From NCBI GenBank assembly GCA_027051315.1, contig JALTZE010000265.1, positions 1 through 9,579 of the forward strand: a stretch of DNA of 9,579 nucleotides, in the 5' to 3' direction. Made by a program: the position numbers and the translations under genes. The notes under the pieces are model-generated. The model searched no databases. It saw only the letters and a program-made list of their open reading frames with translations, and was not told the origin of the DNA. This document shows positions 6,005 to 9,579 of this stretch, in pieces (position 1 is the stretch's first letter; every line of letters starts with the position of its first letter). The stretch is from Micavibrio sp. (GTDB lineage Bacteria; Pseudomonadota; Alphaproteobacteria; Micavibrionales; Micavibrionaceae).

Positions 6005-6709
6005 CTATTTCTGCTTATATTTATCCCATAAATCAATTCTTCTTTCTTTTGTAAGTTTTTCAGCCTGATGAATTCTCCATTCTTCAATTTTTTTATGATG
6101 TCCTTCTCTTAATATATTTGGCACTTCTCGTTTTATACCATTCGCATCAACCCAAAGGGCGGGGCGAGTATAATGAGGATATTCCAATAATCCATTTGAA
6201 TGGCTTTCTTCTTTTGCTGTTTCTTCATTCCCCATTACTCCGTCAAGCAAGCGAATGCAAGAATCCATAACTATCAAAGCGGCAGGTTCTCCACCTGATA
6301 AAACATAATCGCCTATGGATATTTCTTCAAATTCATGGGCATCAAGAAATCTTTGGTCAACCCCCTCATATCTACCACATAAAATGGTGATATTTTCTTC
6401 TTTTATAAATTCTTGTACCATTTTTTGGTTAAGAACTTTGCCTCTAGGTGACATATAAATCTTTTTACCAGGATTCTTTATATCCAAAAAAGATTTTTCC
6501 AGAATATCAGCACGCAAAACCATTCCTGCTCCCCCACCATAAGGAGTATCATCAACAGATTTATGCTTATCTTGTGCATAGTTTCTTGGGTTATAAATAT
6601 CATAACTCCAATCACCACGTTCCAGAGCCTTTCCAGCCAAAGACATGCCAAGGCTTCCAGGGAACATCTCTGGAAATAATGTCATGATATTTACGTGCCA
6701 TTTATTCAT
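6005..6709 (-). CDS. trmD: tRNA (guanine37-N1)-methyltransferase
   Basis: TrmD transfers a methyl group from S-adenosylmethionine to N1 of G37, next to the anticodon, preventing +1 frameshifts. The 234 residues show the SPOUT trefoil-knot motifs: DDTPYGGGAGMV at 53-64, SPRGKVLNQK at 87-96, LCGRYEGVDQR at 110-120, EISIGDYVLSGGEPAA at 129-144, LEYPHYTRP at 175-183 and LREGHHKKIEEWR at 200-212. R153 matches the catalytic Arg154 of E. coli. The residue aligned with E. coli Asp169 is Glu168 (EESH), a conservative change. The start at 6709 lies 10 nt after the rimM stop, with a weak AGGT overlapping that stop, which suggests translational coupling and low expression. Confidence 0.98.
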   Translation of the reverse strand: MNKWHVNIMTLFPEMFPGSLGMSLAGKALERGDWSYDIYNPRNYAQDKHKSVDDTPYGGGAGMVLRADILEKSFLDIKNPGKKIYMSPRGKVLNQKMVQEFIKEENITILCGRYEGVDQRFLDAHEFEEISIGDYVLSGGEPAALIVMDSCIRLLDGVMGNEETAKEESHSNGLLEYPHYTRPALWVDANGIKREVPNILREGHHKKIEEWRIHQAEKLTKERRIDLWDKYKQK

Positions 6710-6719
6710 TAATTACTAC

Positions 6720-7229
6720 CTATAAAAAAGCATCATCAGGCAATATTACAATTTTTCCTAAAGTTAAATTAACTTCTGGTACATATTCTTTTGTAAATGG
6801 AAGATAGTAACTAGAACCACTTACAGGCTTTATTTCTAATAAATCACCAGCCCCAAAATTTTGTATTGCAGTAATTTTTCCAGATATATTACCATCTTTA
6901 TCCAATACATTCATTCCGATAAGGTCTTCATAATAAAATTCATCTTCATCTTTTATTTCAGGAAGGTTGGATTTGTTAATATAAATATCAGTTCCGCGCA
7001 GTTTTTCTGCATCATTTCTATCTCTTATATTGTTTACTTCTGCAACCCACTGATTTTTAACTGGATTTTTTATTTTAAAAGAAAATTTATTACCTTTGCT
7101 ATCAAAAAAATATTCGCTTTTTTCAAAGATAGAAATATCATCACCGTAAAAATCAAGCTTAACCATTCCCTTAATTCCATGAGCGGTTGCAATTTTTGCT
7201 ATTTTTATTTTTTCTTCTATCTCAGCCAT
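6720..7229 (-). CDS. rimM: 16S rRNA processing protein RimM
   Basis: RimM binds S19 in the 30S head and assists late 16S rRNA maturation. The 169-residue protein has the normal two-domain layout: an N-terminal RimM barrel at about 8-90, with IATAHGIKGMVKL at 13-25, and a C-terminal PRC barrel from about 97 (EFYYEDLIGMNV, then GKITAIQNFGAGDLLEI and LPFTKEYVPEVNL). The start at 7229-7227 is at the conserved N-terminus, with AGGA about 11 nt upstream, a rather distant site. It is followed 10 nt later by trmD. A strong hairpin with a U-rich tail sits between rpsP and this gene, so rimM and trmD may be transcribed less than rpsP. Confidence 0.97.
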   Translation of the reverse strand: MAEIEEKIKIAKIATAHGIKGMVKLDFYGDDISIFEKSEYFFDSKGNKFSFKIKNPVKNQWVAEVNNIRDRNDAEKLRGTDIYINKSNLPEIKDEDEFYYEDLIGMNVLDKDGNISGKITAIQNFGAGDLLEIKPVSGSSYYLPFTKEYVPEVNLTLGKIVILPDDAFL

Positions 7230-7254
7230 TTATATGTGTGTCCTAATAATAAAT

Positions 7255-7300
7255 ATTAAGAAATAAGAAAGGCGCACGAATTTATACTTCGGTACGCCTT
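7255..7300 (-). terminator. hairpin terminator or attenuator between rpsP and rimM
   Basis: On the minus strand AAGGCGTA (7300-7293), a bulged C (7292) and CGAA (7291-7288) pair with TTCG (7280-7277) and TGCGCCTT (7276-7269): 12 bp with one G-U pair, loop of 7. The U-rich stretch TCTTATTTCTT follows at once. It starts 17 nt after the rpsP stop. Since rimM and trmD have no clear promoter of their own, it is more likely partial termination than a full operon end. Confidence 0.75.
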
Positions 7301-7316
7301 AAATATAAAATATTAT

Positions 7317-7730
7317 TTAAGCAGCATTTTCTTCAGAATTTGCTTCTTCGTTAGCCTCAGCAGAAGCAGCAGCGGCAGCTTCTTCAGCAGCTTTACGCTT
7401 TTCTTCTTTTTCGGCTATACGCATTTTTGTTTTTTCACTTGGCTGCCCTTTATTTGGGTTGTTTCTTTGAGCAGGCATATCTATAATTCCTGCTTTTCCA
7501 AGAAATACAGCAACGCGGTCAGTAGGTTTTGCACCTTCAGAAAGCCAGTGCTTGATACGCTCTTCATTCAATGAAACACGTTTTTCATCGTCTTTTGCCA
7601 AAAGCGGATTATAAGTACCAACTTTTTCAATATAACGACCATCACGTGGAGCTCTTACATCTGCAACAACAATGCTGTAATGAGGGCGTTTTTTACGACC
7701 ACCGCGAGCCAATCTTATTTTTAGTGCCAT
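7317..7730 (-). CDS. rpsP: 30S ribosomal protein S16
   Basis: S16 is a 30S body protein needed for assembly. The core is seen in [20 protein letters not shown] at 1-20, [20 protein letters not shown] at 21-40 and [20 protein letters not shown] at 57-76. At 137 residues it is longer than the common 80-90 because of a charged tail from about residue 95 that becomes an Ala/Glu run (113-137), as is common in Alphaproteobacteria. The ATG at 7730-7728 has a strong AAGGAG site about 8 nt upstream, in line with high expression. It lies 48 nt after ffh, with no terminator between them, and is followed by a terminator-like hairpin before rimM. Confidence 0.98.
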   Translation of the reverse strand: MALKIRLARGGRKKRPHYSIVVADVRAPRDGRYIEKVGTYNPLLAKDDEKRVSLNEERIKHWLSEGAKPTDRVAVFLGKAGIIDMPAQRNNPNKGQPSEKTKMRIAEKEEKRKAAEEAAAAASAEANEEANSEENAA

Positions 7731-7778
7731 TTTATAATTCTCCTTTTAATAAATAATCTAAAACACTGTTAAAAATCT

Positions 7779-9380
7779 TTATTTCTTACGCTTTTTTTTA
7801 CCATTAGAGGTGAGTGAGGGTAATCCTCCACTCATTCCTCCTAAGCCAGCCCCTAAACCAGGAAGACCACCTCTTCCCCCTCCCATAGGAGGTAATCCAC
7901 CACCAGAACCCATACTATCAAAAGGATTAGCCCCAAGCGGTGATTTTGATGATTTCATTTCTTTCATCAAATCTTCGGGGGACATATTATCTGCCCCATC
8001 AATATCTTCCATTTGCTCCAACATAGCAGCATCTTTTCCCGACATCATGGATTTGAGTTGTCCCATCATATTGCCCATACCCATTTTACGCATTTTTTTC
8101 ATTACAGAATTCATCTGCTGATATTGTTTGAACAATTTATTTATCTCTTGAACAGAAGTCCCAGAACCTGCAGCAATACGCTTTTTACGGGAAGCATTTA
8201 AAAGTTTAGGATTTTCACGCTCCTTTTTTGTCATAGAGCGAATTATAGCTTCTTGATATTTAAATACATTATCATCAAGATTTGCTTCTTCCAGCTGTTT
8301 TGCCATTTTACCAATACCGGGAAGCATTTTAAGCATACTACTCATACCACCCATTTTTTTCATTTGCTCAAATTGGGAAAGCATGTCATTAAAGTCAAAA
8401 TTCCCTTTTTTGAACTTTTTGGCCATTTTTTCAGCTTCGACCTTATCTATTGTTTCAACGGCCTTTTCAACCAAAGAAACAACATCGCCCATACCAAGAA
8501 TACGACCAGCAATCCTATCAGGGTGGAAAGCTTCAATAGCATCCCATTTTTCTCCAACCCCAAGTAATTTAATAGGTTTCCCAGTAACTCCACGCATGGA
8601 CATAGCAGCCCCACCACGCGCATCACCATCAACACGGGTAAGCATAATACCAGTAATACCTATTTTATCATCAAAAGCCTTAGCAGTATTGACAGCGTCC
8701 TGACCAGTCATCGCATCAGCAATAAGTAATGTTTCCGTAGGATTAACCGCATCACGTACCTTTGCAACTTCTTCCATCAATTCTTCGTCTATTGCTAAAC
8801 GACCTGCTGTATCCAGCATTACTACGTCATAGCCTTCTATTCGTCCTGTATCCATTGCTCTTTTTGCAATTTCAACTGGATTTTGCCCTTTGATAATTTC
8901 CAAAGTTGCTATAGATGTTTGTTCACCAAGAATGCGAAGCTGTTCTTGCGCTGCTGGACGGGCAACGTCCAAAGAAGCCATAAGAACTTTCTTTTTGAAC
9001 TTGTCATTAAGATATTTTGCAATTTTGGCAGTAGAAGTAGTTTTACCAGCTCCTTGCAACCCAACCATCAAAAAAGCAGCAGGGGGAGTAGATTTAAAGC
9101 TAAGCTCTTCAGTTTCTAAGCCTAGCATTTCAATCATTGCATCATTTACTATTTTAACAACTTGTTGAGCAGGGGATACAGATTTGATAACTTCCTGACC
9201 TATGGCCTGATTTTTAACTTGCTCTATAAAATTCTTAACTACTGGCAAAGCAACATCGGCTTCTAATAAGGCTATACGAATCTCGCGCATAGCTTCATTA
9301 ACAGCATCTTCGGTAAGTACGGACTTACCTTTCAGCTTATCAAAAATTCCACCTAATCTGTCACTTAAACTCTGAAACAT
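7779..9380 (-). CDS. ffh: signal recognition particle protein Ffh (SRP54)
   Basis: Ffh is the SRP GTPase that binds 4.5S RNA and nascent signal sequences and delivers ribosomes to FtsY at the inner membrane. The 533 residues contain the N domain (1-95, with LLEADVALPVVK at 38-49), the G domain with P-loop GLQGAGKTT at 107-115, DVARPAAQEQL at 138-148, DTAGR at 190-194 and TRVDGDARGGAA at 248-259, and the Met-rich M domain (about 325-450, with RIAAGSGTSVQEINKL at 401-416 for RNA binding). A Gly/Pro-rich tail (about 485-525) ends in KKKRKK. The start is ATG 9380-9378 with GGAG 5 nt upstream. It leads the operon, and a consensus-like promoter lies about 145 nt upstream. The 4.5S RNA gene is not in the window. 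Confidence 0.98.
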   Translation of the reverse strand: MFQSLSDRLGGIFDKLKGKSVLTEDAVNEAMREIRIALLEADVALPVVKNFIEQVKNQAIGQEVIKSVSPAQQVVKIVNDAMIEMLGLETEELSFKSTPPAAFLMVGLQGAGKTTSTAKIAKYLNDKFKKKVLMASLDVARPAAQEQLRILGEQTSIATLEIIKGQNPVEIAKRAMDTGRIEGYDVVMLDTAGRLAIDEELMEEVAKVRDAVNPTETLLIADAMTGQDAVNTAKAFDDKIGITGIMLTRVDGDARGGAAMSMRGVTGKPIKLLGVGEKWDAIEAFHPDRIAGRILGMGDVVSLVEKAVETIDKVEAEKMAKKFKKGNFDFNDMLSQFEQMKKMGGMSSMLKMLPGIGKMAKQLEEANLDDNVFKYQEAIIRSMTKKERENPKLLNASRKKRIAAGSGTSVQEINKLFKQYQQMNSVMKKMRKMGMGNMMGQLKSMMSGKDAAMLEQMEDIDGADNMSPEDLMKEMKSSKSPLGANPFDSMGSGGGLPPMGGGRGGLPGLGAGLGGMSGGLPSLTSNGKKKRKK

Positions 9381-9410
9381 ATCAGCTCCAAAACATTACA
9401 AATCCAAATA

Positions 9411-9440
9411 CCACAGTGAGCGTAACTTCGCCGACTGTGG
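9411..9440. other. inverted repeat in ffh leader, proximal
   Basis: CCACAGT (9411-9417) and ACTGTGG (9434-9440) are perfect 7-bp arms; inside, GCG (9420-9422) and CGC (9429-9431) can extend the stem past a 2x2 internal loop, leaving a 6-nt loop. It lies about 30 nt before the ffh start and is GC-richer than its surroundings. No U tract follows, so a terminator is unlikely; an RNA leader element, protein-binding dyad or palindromic repeat are open. Confidence 0.5.
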
Positions 9441-9466
9441 GGTACCCATGTTTAATACATTCAGGC

Positions 9467-9500
9467 ACAGTTTTTTCAAAAATTTATAGAAAAATACTGT
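9467..9500. other. inverted repeat in ffh leader, distal
   Basis: ACAGTTTTTTC (9467-9477) pairs with GAAAAATACTGT (9489-9500) over 11 bp with one bulged base, around an 11-nt AT loop. Its outer arms repeat the ACAGT/ACTGT found in the proximal inverted repeat at 9411-9440. Both would be transcribed from the promoter at 9525-9553. Confidence 0.4.
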
Positions 9501-9524
9501 AAAGCCATCTAAAACTTATTGCGG

Positions 9525-9553
9525 AAACTAATGATTATTGATTTATTTGTCAA
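9525..9553 (-). promoter_or_regulatory. ffh: candidate ffh operon promoter
   Basis: On the minus strand a perfect TTGACA (9553-9548) is followed after exactly 17 nt by TAGTTT (9530-9525), a 3-of-6 match to the -10 box. Transcription would start near 9518 and give a leader of about 138 nt before ffh that includes both inverted repeats. It is the best sigma-70-like site seen in the window. Confidence 0.5.
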
Positions 9554-9579
9554 TATTTTTTTAATGGATTATAAAAAAC

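Noticed and set aside
6861..7259. 132-codon plus-strand frame
   Set aside because: Lies opposite rimM, is Phe/Ile/Tyr-rich as expected for the complement of AT-rich coding sequence, and resembles no protein.
7810..8121. Pro-rich 103-codon frame on the plus strand
   Set aside because: It is antisense to the Gly/Pro-rich tail and M domain of ffh; the composition follows from the coding strand and there is no ribosome binding site.
8253..8703. Overlapping plus-strand frames of 104-106 codons
   Set aside because: Both are antisense to the highly conserved G and M domains of ffh.
9381..9400. Short ATG TTT TGG AGC TGA frame overlapping the ffh ribosome binding site
   Set aside because: Only four codons, without its own ribosome binding site; most likely chance.
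1..9579. CRISPR array, tRNA, rRNA, transposase or integrase
   Set aside because: No regularly spaced repeats, cloverleaf sequence, rRNA segments or mobile-element proteins were seen on either strand.

Overview
The window is a low-GC bacterial chromosome segment, all of it packed with genes on the minus strand except one. The order (reading down the minus strand from the right end) is ffh, rpsP, rimM, trmD, rplS, leuC, leuD, leuB. That fusion of the trmD ribosomal operon with the leuCDB leucine genes is a familiar Alphaproteobacterial arrangement, and the S16 protein with an Ala/Glu-rich tail and Ffh with a Gly-rich tail fit the same group. The strong A+T bias suggests a lineage with a reduced or AT-drifted genome; because leucine biosynthesis is kept, a typical Rickettsiales parasite is less likely. 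Genus cannot be named from the sequence alone.

Right part (about 5440-9579): a translation and secretion operon. A consensus-like promoter near 9525-9553 and a leader with two inverted repeats precede ffh (SRP GTPase). rpsP (S16), rimM (30S maturation), trmD (tRNA m1G37 methyltransferase) and rplS (L19) follow. Two control points are visible: a strong hairpin plus U-rich tail between rpsP and rimM, which could lower rimM/trmD output relative to S16, and a 142-nt gap before rplS that folds into several helices and carries a complete Shine-Dalgarno consensus inside a hairpin loop. A GC-rich hairpin with A/T arms ends the operon at 5414-5441.

Middle (4520-5441): an orphan plus-strand gene (4716-5393) encodes an unrecognised protein with one N-terminal membrane segment. 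It is divergent from leuC and convergent with rplS, and shares the bidirectional terminator with rplS.

Left part (1-4519): leuC, a degenerate HD-GYP-type phosphohydrolase gene, leuD and leuB, then the first 49 codons of an unrecognised minus-strand gene that leaves the window. LeuC and LeuD form isopropylmalate isomerase and LeuB is the next enzyme of leucine synthesis; leuA is not in the window. The HD gene splits leuC from leuD and is bracketed by a 17-nt near-identical direct repeat, which may mark it as an insert.

Most of the window is ordinary core genome. The least ordinary parts are the rplS leader, the rpsP-rimM attenuator-like hairpin, the HD gene cassette, the ffh leader repeats and the orphan membrane-anchored protein. 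I see no CRISPR array, tRNA, rRNA, transposase or integrase.
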